A stretch of DNA of 64,000 nt from Herbidospora solisilvae (GTDB taxonomy: Bacteria > Actinomycetota > Actinomycetes > Streptosporangiales > Streptosporangiaceae), in assembly GCF_009901565.1 (NCBI RefSeq), contig NZ_WXEW01000007.1:248001-312000 (forward strand), given 5' to 3'. Below the pieces are notes generated by a model. That model worked only from the letters and a program-made list of their open reading frames with translations. It had not been told where the DNA came from and did no database searches. Both the position numbers and the translations under genes were made by a program. Below, piece after piece: positions 34,978-41,957 of the stretch. Within the stretch, counting starts at the first letter, position 1, and each line of letters begins with the position of its first letter.

Positions 34978-35081
34978 GAATTGGACCCTAGCGCCGATCA
35001 TACGTTCGGTTGGGACGCTTGAGCGCCAGATGAATGTCTAGAGTCGTCGGCGTTGACCACCCGATTGAACGGAGTTCACCG

Positions 35082-35483
35082 ATGGAGACCAAACTTGTCA
35101 TGGTGCTCCGCGACGACCTGCCCGCCGGCCTGGCCGTGAACGCCGCCGCCGTGCTGGCCCTCAGCCTCGGCGACGCGCTGACCGAATGGCTCGGCTCCGA
35201 CGGCAAGGACGCCGACGGCAACGTCCACCCCGGCCTCAACACCCACCCGGTGCCGGTCCTGACGGCCTCCGGCGGCACGCTGCGCGAGCTGCACGACGCC
35301 GTGCCGGAGGAGGTGAGGGTGGTCGGCTTCACCGAGGTCGCCCGGCGGGCCCGCGAGTACGGCGAGTACCTGCGGATCCTGGCGGAGACCCCGGCGGCCG
35401 AGATCGACTACGTGGGCCTGGTCGTCTTCGGGCCGAAGGCGCCGGTCACGAAGCTGACCCGGCGCCTGGCCCTGATGCGTTAG
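35082..35483 (+). CDS. DUF2000 protein
   Basis: 133 aa from ATG 35082, with GGAG upstream. DUF2000 features are KLVMVLRDDLPAGLAVNAAAVLALSLG, PVPVLTASGGTLRELH and DYVGLVVFGPKAPVTKLT. The fold is related to peptidyl-tRNA hydrolase 2; the reaction is unknown. It is divergent from an Lrp/AsnC regulator, a pairing often seen for this family, so amino-acid-linked control is likely. Its last 4 bases overlap the opposing alginate-lyase-family gene. Confidence 0.85.
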   Translation: METKLVMVLRDDLPAGLAVNAAAVLALSLGDALTEWLGSDGKDADGNVHPGLNTHPVPVLTASGGTLRELHDAVPEEVRVVGFTEVARRAREYGEYLRILAETPAAEIDYVGLVVFGPKAPVTKLTRRLALMR

Positions 35484-36637
35484 TTCGGGTTCCTCGCGTG
35501 GGTCAGCGTCTCCCACGCCACGAACAGGTAGTTCGTGCCGGCCGGGCGCTGGCGCTCGGTCAGCGTCTGGGTGTTGGTCATCGCGATGCCCATGCGGGTG
35601 TTCAGCGCGTTGAAGCCGACCTCGGTCACCGGGCCGAGGCCCAGCTTGAGCGAGCCGCCGCAGAGCCAGGAGGGGACTGCGGCGCCGAGCTGATACTTGG
35701 CGTGCAGGCCCAGCGCGTGCCGGAGCCGGTCGGCGAGCTCGGGATAGAGGTCCTGGCCCTGGATGCGGCTGGTCTCGGCGACGTGGGAGATGGCGCTGAT
35801 GCCGTAGCCGGTGTGGGTGAAGTCGCGGCAGGTCTCCTGGCTCAGGCCGTCGACGAAGGTGGTCTGGCCGTGCCAGAAGTTCACCAGCTCGGCGTAGGTG
35901 TCGACGCTCCCCACCGGCGGATACTTCGGCTGGGGGCCGTCGGCGGCGACGTACAGGAAGGCCGCCGCGCGGGCCCGGAAGCGGGCGACCGCGCGGTCGT
36001 AGACGGCCTTGTCCTCCAGGAAAACGGCGATGCCGATGGCCGCCTCCATCATCGACAACTCCCAGTTGCCGTTGCTGGAGGAGCCGTTGATCACCTCGGG
36101 CAGGTAGACATCGCGCAGCATGGTGGCGAACCGCTGCATGTTCGGCCATCCGCCGGTGTAGGTGTACCTGATGATCTCCGCGGCCCTCGGCCACGTGGAG
36201 GCGGCCCAGGCCGACTGGAGCGGGGCGTTGCTGTTGGTGTGGTCGCGTAGCACGGCCGACCAGGCGTCCATGATCGAGATGGCCTTGGTCGCGTAGCGCG
36301 CGTCACCGGTGATGTACCAGCGCAGCGCCAGCGTGTACGCGGCCAGCGCGTCCTGCCGCTCGTCGGTGCAGCCGATGTTCGGGTTGGAGTAGGAGCCGCA
36401 CTCGACCACCGCGCGCGGCGTCGGGTTGCGGGTCAGCGAGGCGAACGGCGAGGCCGCCATCTGGTCGAACGCGGCCTTCCATGGCTGGGCGTTCGCCGCG
36501 ACCCGGCCTTTGACGAAGTCGAGCTGGGCCCGGCTGACCATGACCCCCGGATGGGCGAACACGGCGGGGGCGGCCTGGGCGGGCGTGGCGACGAGGGCGG
36601 ACAAGAGCACCAGGAGTGCGCATAACGAGCGTGCCAT
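35480..36637 (-). CDS. Secreted alginate-lyase-family polysaccharide lyase
   Basis: 385 aa with a signal peptide (SLCALLVLLSALVATPAQA). The (alpha/alpha)-toroid alginate-lyase domain spans the rest: AYTLALRWYITGDARYATKAISIMDAW, NGNWELSMMEAAIGIAVFLED with the substrate-site Asn, WHGQTTFVDGLSQETCRDFTHTGYG with His and Tyr candidates for catalysis. It should cleave uronate-containing polysaccharides outside the cell; alginate itself is not proven. Three inverted repeats crowd its promoter. Confidence 0.85.
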   Translation of the reverse strand: MARSLCALLVLLSALVATPAQAAPAVFAHPGVMVSRAQLDFVKGRVAANAQPWKAAFDQMAASPFASLTRNPTPRAVVECGSYSNPNIGCTDERQDALAAYTLALRWYITGDARYATKAISIMDAWSAVLRDHTNSNAPLQSAWAASTWPRAAEIIRYTYTGGWPNMQRFATMLRDVYLPEVINGSSSNGNWELSMMEAAIGIAVFLEDKAVYDRAVARFRARAAAFLYVAADGPQPKYPPVGSVDTYAELVNFWHGQTTFVDGLSQETCRDFTHTGYGISAISHVAETSRIQGQDLYPELADRLRHALGLHAKYQLGAAVPSWLCGGSLKLGLGPVTEVGFNALNTRMGIAMTNTQTLTERQRPAGTNYLFVAWETLTHARNPN

Positions 36638-36681
36638 CGGCAGACTCCGTACAGAAAAGAGACGGGTGGGACGAGCGCGCT

Positions 36682-36742
36682 TGAGCGCTCATCAAACACA
36701 GTCCTGACTGTCCGGGTCAATATGGTTAGGAAAGTTTCCTAA
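36682..36742. promoter_or_regulatory. Palindrome-rich promoter of the alginate-lyase-family gene
   Basis: TGAGCGCTCA (36682-36691) has a LacI-family operator form. ACAGTCCTGACTGT (36698-36711) has 6-bp arms. TTAGGAAAGTTTCCTAA (36726-36742) is perfect about a central G. A minus-strand -35-like TTGACC lies between the last two. This suggests control by at least two sugar-responsive repressors. Confidence 0.6.
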
Positions 36743-36761
36743 GAAATCGAGGCATGAAGAA

Positions 36762-36793
36762 GGCCCCGGGAGGCGTCAGGCCTGCCCGGGGCC
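36762..36793. terminator. Hairpin terminator
   Basis: GGCCCCGGG (36762-36770) pairs with CCCGGGGCC (36785-36793) downstream of the FBP gene and its 15-codon follower. Confidence 0.75.
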
Positions 36794-36823
36794 GGGTTGG
36801 AAGCGGGGCGTCCGCTTGCTCAT
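36776..36823 (-). CDS. 15-codon ORF directly after the FBP gene
   Basis: ATG 36823 encodes MSKRTPRFQPGPGQA then a stop. GGGAGG begins inside the TAG stop of the FBP gene and sits 9 bases before this ATG, an excellent ribosome site. The terminator stem overlaps its 3' end. Whether the peptide is stable is unknown; translational coupling to the FBP gene is likely if it is made. Confidence 0.4.
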   Translation of the reverse strand: MSKRTPRFQPGPGQA

Positions 36824-36836
36824 CGTGGTGTCCTCC

Positions 36837-37331
36837 CTAGGCGAGCACCTTCGCGACGAAGTCGTCGAGGTTCAGGACCAGTCGGGCGACCCTGTCCTCC
36901 AGCGACAGCGTCTCGGAGCCCGACAGCCGGTCGGTGGCCTTCTTGCCCCGGACGTACAGGGAGCACGCCAGGTCGGAGCACAGGTAGGCGCCGACCGTGT
37001 TGCCCTGCCGTCCGGCCGCCCCGACGCGGGGCGCCACGAACAGCGCCACGCCGGTGCCGCCGTGGGAGGTCACGCAGACCGAGCAGACGGTCGTCTTGAC
37101 GACACTGCGCTTGACGCCCTGCGGGAAGCGCATGACGATGCCCGTCAGCCTCCCGGCGTGCTCGGCGACCAGATAGCCCCGCTCGGGGGACTGCGGGTCG
37201 CGCCAGCCGAGGAAGTCGAGCGACTCCCAGTCGAGCTCACGCAGGTCGCGCGGGAGGTTGAGGCGGGAGGCCTCACCCTTGGAACAGTTCACGAACGAGG
37301 CACGTATCTCTCGTTCTACCAGCGGAATCAC
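36837..37331 (-). CDS. FBP-domain (treble-clef zinc finger, FusB-like) protein
   Basis: 164 aa. The N-terminal helical part (IPLVEREIRASFVNCSKGEASRL) and the C-terminal zinc finger with TTVCSVCVTSHGG and GAYLCSDLACSLYVR match the FBP treble-clef domain of EF-G-binding proteins such as FusB/FusC. Those proteins rescue EF-G stalled by fusidic acid. The four cysteines (CxxC twice) are intact. It is likely to bind EF-G or the ribosome; involvement in antibiotic tolerance is inferred from the family. Confidence 0.88.
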   Translation of the reverse strand: MIPLVEREIRASFVNCSKGEASRLNLPRDLRELDWESLDFLGWRDPQSPERGYLVAEHAGRLTGIVMRFPQGVKRSVVKTTVCSVCVTSHGGTGVALFVAPRVGAAGRQGNTVGAYLCSDLACSLYVRGKKATDRLSGSETLSLEDRVARLVLNLDDFVAKVLA

Positions 37332-37374
37332 CCGGTGACGCTACCCCGCCCGCCGGGGTGTTTCACCTGGTTTT

Positions 37375-37782
37375 TCACCGCCGGACGACCTCGGTGTGCT
37401 CGGGCACGGTGATCCGGTAGCTGACCGAGCAGCCCATGCAGCCGCCGGAGTCGATGACCAGGGTCTGGCCGTCCCACGACTGCGACTGGTCGGGCCGGTC
37501 ACGGGCCCACGTGGTCTCGCGCTCGATGATCACCCGGTCGCCCGCGCCGTGCTGGACGTGGATCGTGACGGCCGGGCCGCTGCGGTCGACCAGCACGAAC
37601 CGCTGCGCGTAGAGGAGGTATTCGTCGCGGACGGTCTCGGTCGTGCGGGTGTCGACCAACGCCATCGGGACACCCGGCTCGTCGAGCGCGGCCGTGGCGA
37701 AGCCCGCCGCGCCGAACACCAGGATCGCGGTGGTCAGGACCCCGCCGGCGACCCGCCAGCGCAGCCGCGCCGCCGCGTTCAC
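37375..37782 (-). CDS. Short membrane-anchored protein of a two-component operon
   Basis: 135 aa from GTG 37782, which overlaps the response regulator stop. One membrane anchor (VLTTAILVFGAAGFATAAL) precedes an extracytoplasmic beta-rich region. The stretch with GGCMGCSVSYRITVPEHTEVV resembles the start of DUF4097-like beta-helix proteins, in which VP..T.V is followed by a long repeat region; here the protein stops six residues later. Either it is a genuinely short form or a truncated one. It probably works with, or is regulated by, the upstream sensor kinase and regulator. Confidence 0.7.
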   Translation of the reverse strand: MNAAARLRWRVAGGVLTTAILVFGAAGFATAALDEPGVPMALVDTRTTETVRDEYLLYAQRFVLVDRSGPAVTIHVQHGAGDRVIIERETTWARDRPDQSQSWDGQTLVIDSGGCMGCSVSYRITVPEHTEVVRR

Positions 37783-38423
37783 GAGACCCTCAGGAAACGG
37801 AGCACGGCCAGCACGCGCCGGTGGTCCTTGTCGTCGCCGGACAGGTCGAGCTTGGCGAAGATGTTGTTGATGTGCTTGCCCACGGCGCTCTCCGAGACCG
37901 ACAGGGCCTCGGCGATGCCGGTGTTGGAGCGGCCTTCGGCGATCAAGGCCAGCACCTCCTTCTCTCGGCGGGTCAGACGGTCGAGCGGGTCGCTGTGGCG
38001 GCGGACCAGGAGCTGGGCGACGACCTCGGGGTCGAGGGCGGTGCCGCCCGCCGCGACCCGGCGCAGCGCGTCGAGGAACTCGGGCACGTCGGCCACCCGG
38101 TCTTTCAGCAGGTAGCCGACCCCGGTGGTGGTCGTGGACAACAAGGTGGTGGCGTAGCGCTCCTCGACGTACTGCGAGAGCACCACGATCGACAGGTCGG
38201 GCCACTGCCGCCGCAGCACCAGGGCGGCGCGCAGGCCCTCGTCGGTGTGGGACGGCGGCATGCGCACGTCGGTCACGACCAGGTCGGGCCGGTGTTCCTC
38301 GGCGGCGCGCAGCAGCCCCTCGGCGTCTTCGACGGCCGCCACGACCTCCATGCCGGCCGACCGGAACACCCAGACGAGGCCCTCGCGCAGCAGCACCGAG
38401 TCTTCGGCGAGCACTACCCGCAC
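37779..38423 (-). CDS. NarL/FixJ-family response regulator
   Basis: 214 aa from GTG 38423, overlapping the kinase gene by 10 bp. Receiver with E7/D8 and phospho-Asp52 (VVTDVRMPP), then a LuxR helix-turn-helix (LTRREKEVLALIAEGRSNTGIAEALSVSESAVGKHINNIF). It is the partner of the kinase at 38414. Typical LiaR/VraR-like proteins of this class respond to envelope stress. The following gene encodes a membrane-anchored protein that may be a target or accessory. Confidence 0.93.
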   Translation of the reverse strand: MRVVLAEDSVLLREGLVWVFRSAGMEVVAAVEDAEGLLRAAEEHRPDLVVTDVRMPPSHTDEGLRAALVLRRQWPDLSIVVLSQYVEERYATTLLSTTTTGVGYLLKDRVADVPEFLDALRRVAAGGTALDPEVVAQLLVRRHSDPLDRLTRREKEVLALIAEGRSNTGIAEALSVSESAVGKHINNIFAKLDLSGDDKDHRRVLAVLRFLRVS

Positions 38424-39658
38424 GGCAGATCGGCCCGGATCGTGGTCGGCCCGCCCTCGGGGCTGAGGATCGTGATCACCCCGTCGACGGAGCCGGCCCG
38501 CTGGATCAGGCCGCGCAGGCCCGAGCCCTCGGCGGGGTCGGCGCCGCCCCGGCCGTCGTCGAGCACCTCGACGATCAGCCGGTCGCCCTCTCGCCGCACG
38601 GTCACGAACGCCTCGTGGGCCTGGGCGTGTTTGGCGACGTTGGTCAGCGCCTCGGAGACCACGAAGAACGCCACCGCCTCGATCGTCGGCGACGGCCGCC
38701 GGTCGACGTCGACCGTCAGCCGCACCGGCACCGGAGAGCGCGCGGCCACCCCCGACAGCGCCGCGTCGAGGCCCTGCTCGTCGAGCACCGCCGGGTGGAG
38801 GCCGCGCACGAGGTCGCGCAGTTCCTTCAGCGCCAGCTTCGCCTCGTCGTGGGCCTGCGCGATCACCTGCCTGGCCGGTTCGGGCAGGTCGGTGAGGGTG
38901 GTGCGGGCCATGCCGAGGTTCATCGCCAGCCACACCAGCCGGCGCTGGGCGCCGTCGTGGAGGTCGCGCTCCATCCGGCGGCGCTCGGCGTCGGCGGCGT
39001 CGATCACCTCGGCGCGGCTCTCGCGCAGGCTCTCGACCCGTTCGGTCAGCACGTCGGCGGCGCTCGGGCCCAGCAGCGACACGGCTGCCACCTCGTCGAC
39101 CGAGCAGATCAGCCGCGCCGCCCAGGGCCCGGCCACCGCCAGCGCCCCCGCGAGGATCAGCATCAGCCAGCCCTCGCCCTCGACGGTGCCCCGGTCGGTC
39201 CAGTAGCCGATGGCCACCGCGAGGGAGGCCAGCGCCCCCGACCAGGCCACGATCATGGCGAACAGCCCGACCCCGGTGATGAGGGGGGCGAGCAGGTGGT
39301 AGGCGAGCTGCCGCCAGGTGCGGGGGTCGCGGATCTCGGCGTAGAGGAACCTGATGGGGTTCCGGGTGCCCGGCCTGCGCCGGGCCGCCGGGATCTCGAC
39401 CGACAGGAACGCCGCGAAGCGCCCGCGCTGCAGCCCCGTCAGCTTCGGCAGCAGCCAGAACATCAGCGGCAGCGCGATGAGCGGGACCACGATCGTCCAG
39501 ATGAAGATGATCGAGACGGCCGCCAGGCCGCCGATCACGGCCAGCGCCAGCAGCGCGACCGGGGCGCCGGTCACCACGTGTGCGGTGCGCAGCCAGGCCG
39601 GGGCGGCCCAGTGGGACCGCAGCCGGTCCCAGGGGGTGAGCGTCTGGGTGAGGGCCAT
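38414..39658 (-). CDS. Sensor histidine kinase with N-terminal membrane sensor domain
   Basis: 414 aa from ATG 39658. Four membrane helices (residues ~30-70 and 120-185, the 'putative sensor' arrangement) precede a HisKA_3 dimerisation domain with phospho-acceptor His234 in RDLHDGAQ, and an ATPase domain with N-box SEALTNVAKHAQ, DDGRGG and GSGLRGL. It phosphorylates the regulator encoded next in the operon (10-bp overlap). No extracellular loop of size is seen, so it probably senses a signal in the membrane, as LiaS- and DesK-type kinases do. Confidence 0.92.
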   Translation of the reverse strand: MALTQTLTPWDRLRSHWAAPAWLRTAHVVTGAPVALLALAVIGGLAAVSIIFIWTIVVPLIALPLMFWLLPKLTGLQRGRFAAFLSVEIPAARRRPGTRNPIRFLYAEIRDPRTWRQLAYHLLAPLITGVGLFAMIVAWSGALASLAVAIGYWTDRGTVEGEGWLMLILAGALAVAGPWAARLICSVDEVAAVSLLGPSAADVLTERVESLRESRAEVIDAADAERRRMERDLHDGAQRRLVWLAMNLGMARTTLTDLPEPARQVIAQAHDEAKLALKELRDLVRGLHPAVLDEQGLDAALSGVAARSPVPVRLTVDVDRRPSPTIEAVAFFVVSEALTNVAKHAQAHEAFVTVRREGDRLIVEVLDDGRGGADPAEGSGLRGLIQRAGSVDGVITILSPEGGPTTIRADLPCG

Positions 39659-39765
39659 GGGGACAACCGTAGAGACCGGGCGGGGGTGGTCACCATCCAC
39701 GAGGTATCCGGGAAAAAGGTGGTGCTGGCACCACCCCGGCGACGCCGATGTGGCGGGCGTCGGGG

Positions 39766-40311
39766 ATGAGTGAAAGAGTGGGGAATGTGGAGGATCATCG
39801 TCGTGCCGCCGAGCGTGTCCGCCAGGACCAGCGGCAGCGCGCCGCCCACCCGGCCGAACGCCGCTACGCCGCCGCCCATCATCTGGCGCACCTGGCGGAG
39901 TGGAGCGGCGGGGTGGACCTCCGCGAGGCCGCGCGGGCCGTTCTGGAGAGAGAGCGCGAATTGACGGCGGAAGACGACGGCGAGCCCGGTCTGTCGGGCC
40001 GCACCTTCCAGGTGACCGCCCACCGGCGTGGGGGCGACGTGGTCATCGTGGTCCGGGGCGAGATCGACGCCCTGGCCGAACCGGCGTTCCACGACTACGT
40101 CCGGGAGCGGTCCGGCGAGCGGGTGGTCTTCGACCTCGCGGGCCTGACCTTCATCGACAGCGCGGGCCTCCAGGTCCTCCTCGACGCCCACCGCCGGGGG
40201 CCGGCCGCCTACTGCGGCCTGACCCCCCGGGTGGCCCGCCTGTTCGACCTCCTGGGCCTGCGCACCCGGCTGAAGGTCTACGACTCGGTCGACGACGCCT
40301 TCGCCCGGTAG
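39766..40311 (+). CDS. STAS-domain anti-sigma factor antagonist with charged N-terminal extension
   Basis: 181 aa from ATG 39766. Residues ~1-75 are charged and helical (HRRAAERVRQDQRQRAAHPAERR, RAVLERERELTAE). Residues ~85-180 form a STAS domain: VVIVVRGEIDAL, VVFDLAGLTFIDSAGLQVLLDA with the phosphorylatable Ser in FIDSAGL. STAS proteins bind RsbW-type kinases when unphosphorylated. Possible partners elsewhere in the window are the ATPase at 13637 and the phosphatase at 10528. The long extension is unusual for a simple RsbV. Confidence 0.85.
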   Translation: MSERVGNVEDHRRAAERVRQDQRQRAAHPAERRYAAAHHLAHLAEWSGGVDLREAARAVLERERELTAEDDGEPGLSGRTFQVTAHRRGGDVVIVVRGEIDALAEPAFHDYVRERSGERVVFDLAGLTFIDSAGLQVLLDAHRRGPAAYCGLTPRVARLFDLLGLRTRLKVYDSVDDAFAR

Positions 40312-40316
40312 CGGGC

Positions 40317-40733
40317 TCAGCTCTGCCGCAGCACCTCCTCAAGGGCGTCCCGGTAGCGTCGCGCGTCCCGTTCCGGCAGGCCCTTGTAGACGCGCAGCAC
40401 GACGTTGCCCAACTGGTAGGTGTGCGCCGGGGCCTCCCCGGAGTGCTCGGCCGCCGCGGCCGTGTCCGCGAAGACCTGGACCAGCCCGCCGGTCGCGAGG
40501 TCGGCCGGGCCGCCGCCCGGACCCGTGGCGGCGATCGCGTCGGCCTGGAACGAGGCGCCGCTGACGCCCTCCTCCTGGTAGGTCGCGCCGAGGTGCGCCT
40601 CCACACCGTGTTCGGGCAGTTCCCTGACGATGTCCGCGGCACTCAGGCCGGTGTGGAGGGGGCTCGGAGGAGCGGTGGAGCCGCAGGCGGTGACGACGAG
40701 CGCGATGGCGGCGTAGCCGAGGAATCGGATCAC
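40317..40733 (-). CDS. Small lipoprotein
   Basis: 138 aa from GTG 40733. The signal FLGYAAIALVVTAC has lipobox VTAC. The mature protein is about 115 residues with no recognised family (EHGVEAHLGATYQEEG, LVQVFADTAAAAEHS, QLGNVVLRVYKGL). It has the size and feel of the small lipoproteins common in actinobacterial envelopes. It is convergent with the STAS gene, with stops 5 bp apart. Confidence 0.72.
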   Translation of the reverse strand: MIRFLGYAAIALVVTACGSTAPPSPLHTGLSAADIVRELPEHGVEAHLGATYQEEGVSGASFQADAIAATGPGGGPADLATGGLVQVFADTAAAAEHSGEAPAHTYQLGNVVLRVYKGLPERDARRYRDALEEVLRQS

Positions 40734-40798
40734 GTCACAGGCATACAAGCCGGGCGCGTCCGCCGCAGTCGGATCGCCGCGTTCCGCCGCGAAGGGAA

Positions 40799-40826
40799 AA
40801 GCCCCGTGACCGCCGTCACGGGGCTT
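40799..40826. terminator. Terminator of the cutinase gene
   Basis: A perfect 12-bp stem, AAGCCCCGTGAC with GTCACGGGGCTT, and a 4-base loop. Confidence 0.88.
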
Positions 40827-40837
40827 CTCCGGCCGGG

Positions 40838-41716
40838 TCACACCGGGCAGGTGCTGCGGTACTCCTCGATCGCCAGGCCGCTCGGGCCGGGGCAGATGAA
40901 CTGGCTGTAGCGGGTGTCCTCGTCGACCCAGCGCTTGAGCCAGGCGACGAACTGCTTGGCGAACGGGGTGTTGGTGGTCTGCGGGAAGAAGTGGCTGGCG
41001 CCGTTCAGCTCCAGGTACGCCTTCTCCGTCTGGGAGATGCTGTTGTAGAACGGGCTGGCGTGCGACGTCGGGGAGGCGACGCTGTCGCTCTCGCCGGCCA
41101 CGATCAGAGTCGGAACCCGGACCGAACCCCAGGTCTTGTCGAGGTTCCACGGCGCGATCGGCACGGCGGCCTTCAGCGACGGCCGGTCCTCGGCGGCGTG
41201 GAGGGTGCCGCCGCCACCCATCGAGTGGCCGGCCACCGCCAGGCGGTTGCGGTCGATGCGGCTGCGTACCGTGGTGGAGCTGCTGTTGACCAGGTAGTCG
41301 AGGGCGGCCAGGAGCTGGCTGCCGCGGCTGGCGGGCTGGTCGAGGGTCGAGTTGGTCTCGATGCCGATGACGACGAAGCCGTGCGAGGCGATGCGCGGGC
41401 CTAACCACTCCAGGCTCGACCACCGGGCGGTGTAGCCGGGGGAGATCGCGATCGCGCCGAAGGTGCCCTGGCTGGTGTCGGTGGGGTAGTAGATCGTGCC
41501 GCCGCCGAAGCCGGAGACGAGGGAGGAGACGCTCGTGGTGGCGACGGAGAACGGGCCGCGCGAGGCCTCCAGGATCGCGCTGGTCGGGTTCGGGCCGCGC
41601 TCGAACCCGGCGGCCTGCGCCGAGGGGGCGAGGGTGACGGCGGTCCCGGTCGCCAGGGTGAACGCGAGGGCGGCGGTGGCGAAGCGGGACAGTCGGGAGG
41701 AGAAGTGGGGTCGCAA
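40838..41716 (-). CDS. Secreted cutinase / polyester hydrolase (type I PETase-like)
   Basis: 292 aa with a signal peptide cut near Ala36. The mature sequence aligns along its length with Thermobifida cutinases: [73 protein letters not shown]. Catalytic Ser165 (GHSMGG), Asp211 (ESDSV) and His242 (GASHF) are in place, as are the oxyanion Tyr in PGYT, the subsite Trp in APW and the C-terminal disulfide pair Cys275/Cys290. It should hydrolyse cutin and short polyesters, possibly PET. The start is ATG 41716; a terminator follows. Confidence 0.95.
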   Translation of the reverse strand: MRPHFSSRLSRFATAALAFTLATGTAVTLAPSAQAAGFERGPNPTSAILEASRGPFSVATTSVSSLVSGFGGGTIYYPTDTSQGTFGAIAISPGYTARWSSLEWLGPRIASHGFVVIGIETNSTLDQPASRGSQLLAALDYLVNSSSTTVRSRIDRNRLAVAGHSMGGGGTLHAAEDRPSLKAAVPIAPWNLDKTWGSVRVPTLIVAGESDSVASPTSHASPFYNSISQTEKAYLELNGASHFFPQTTNTPFAKQFVAWLKRWVDEDTRYSQFICPGPSGLAIEEYRSTCPV

Positions 41717-41884
41717 GGGGGTGTCTCCCGGTTCTCGGAAGGGCCGCTGGTGTTGCGGGCACGTTTCCGGCTCCGCACGACGGCCCTGTCGGAATTGCTG
41801 ACTGCGCCATAGTCAGGAGCGAACCGGGGGCCGCGCATCGGCGAAATCACCGGTCGGGCGACGCCGGATGCGGGCATGAAAAAA

Positions 41885-41951
41885 GGAGCTATCCTGGTGA
41901 GTCGCAGCCCTTGCGCCGCACAAATCACATAGCTCCGTTGGAGAGGATAGC
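41885..41951 (+). promoter_or_regulatory. Putative translational attenuator before the HelD-type gene
   Basis: One segment, GGAGCTATCCT (41885-41895), can pair in two exclusive ways: GGAGCTAT with ATAGCTCC (41929-41936), or GCTATCCT with AGGATAGC (41944-41951). The latter overlaps the ribosome site GGAGAGG (41940-41946) of the gene at 41958. CTCC (41933-41936) can also close a 3-base loop onto GGAG (41940-41943). The stop codon of an 11-codon leader lies in the ATAGCTCC arm. Confidence 0.6.
41897..41932 (+). CDS. Putative 11-aa leader peptide of the HelD-type gene
   Basis: GTG 41897 encodes MSRSPCAAQIT, ending at TAG 41930-41932. AAAAGGAG (41881-41888) is ideally placed 8 bases upstream. It ends 25 bp before the HelD-type start, and its stop overlaps a pairing arm of the attenuator-like structure. 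An in-frame ATG at 41876 would add seven residues but has a poor ribosome site. Confidence 0.5.
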   Translation: MSRSPCAAQIT

Positions 41952-41957
41952 ACTCGC

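Noticed and set aside
41897-41925. Rifampicin-associated element (RAE) before the HelD-type gene
   Set aside because: Only the core CTTGCGCC matches; the flanking arms of the 19-bp element are absent, so it was not called.
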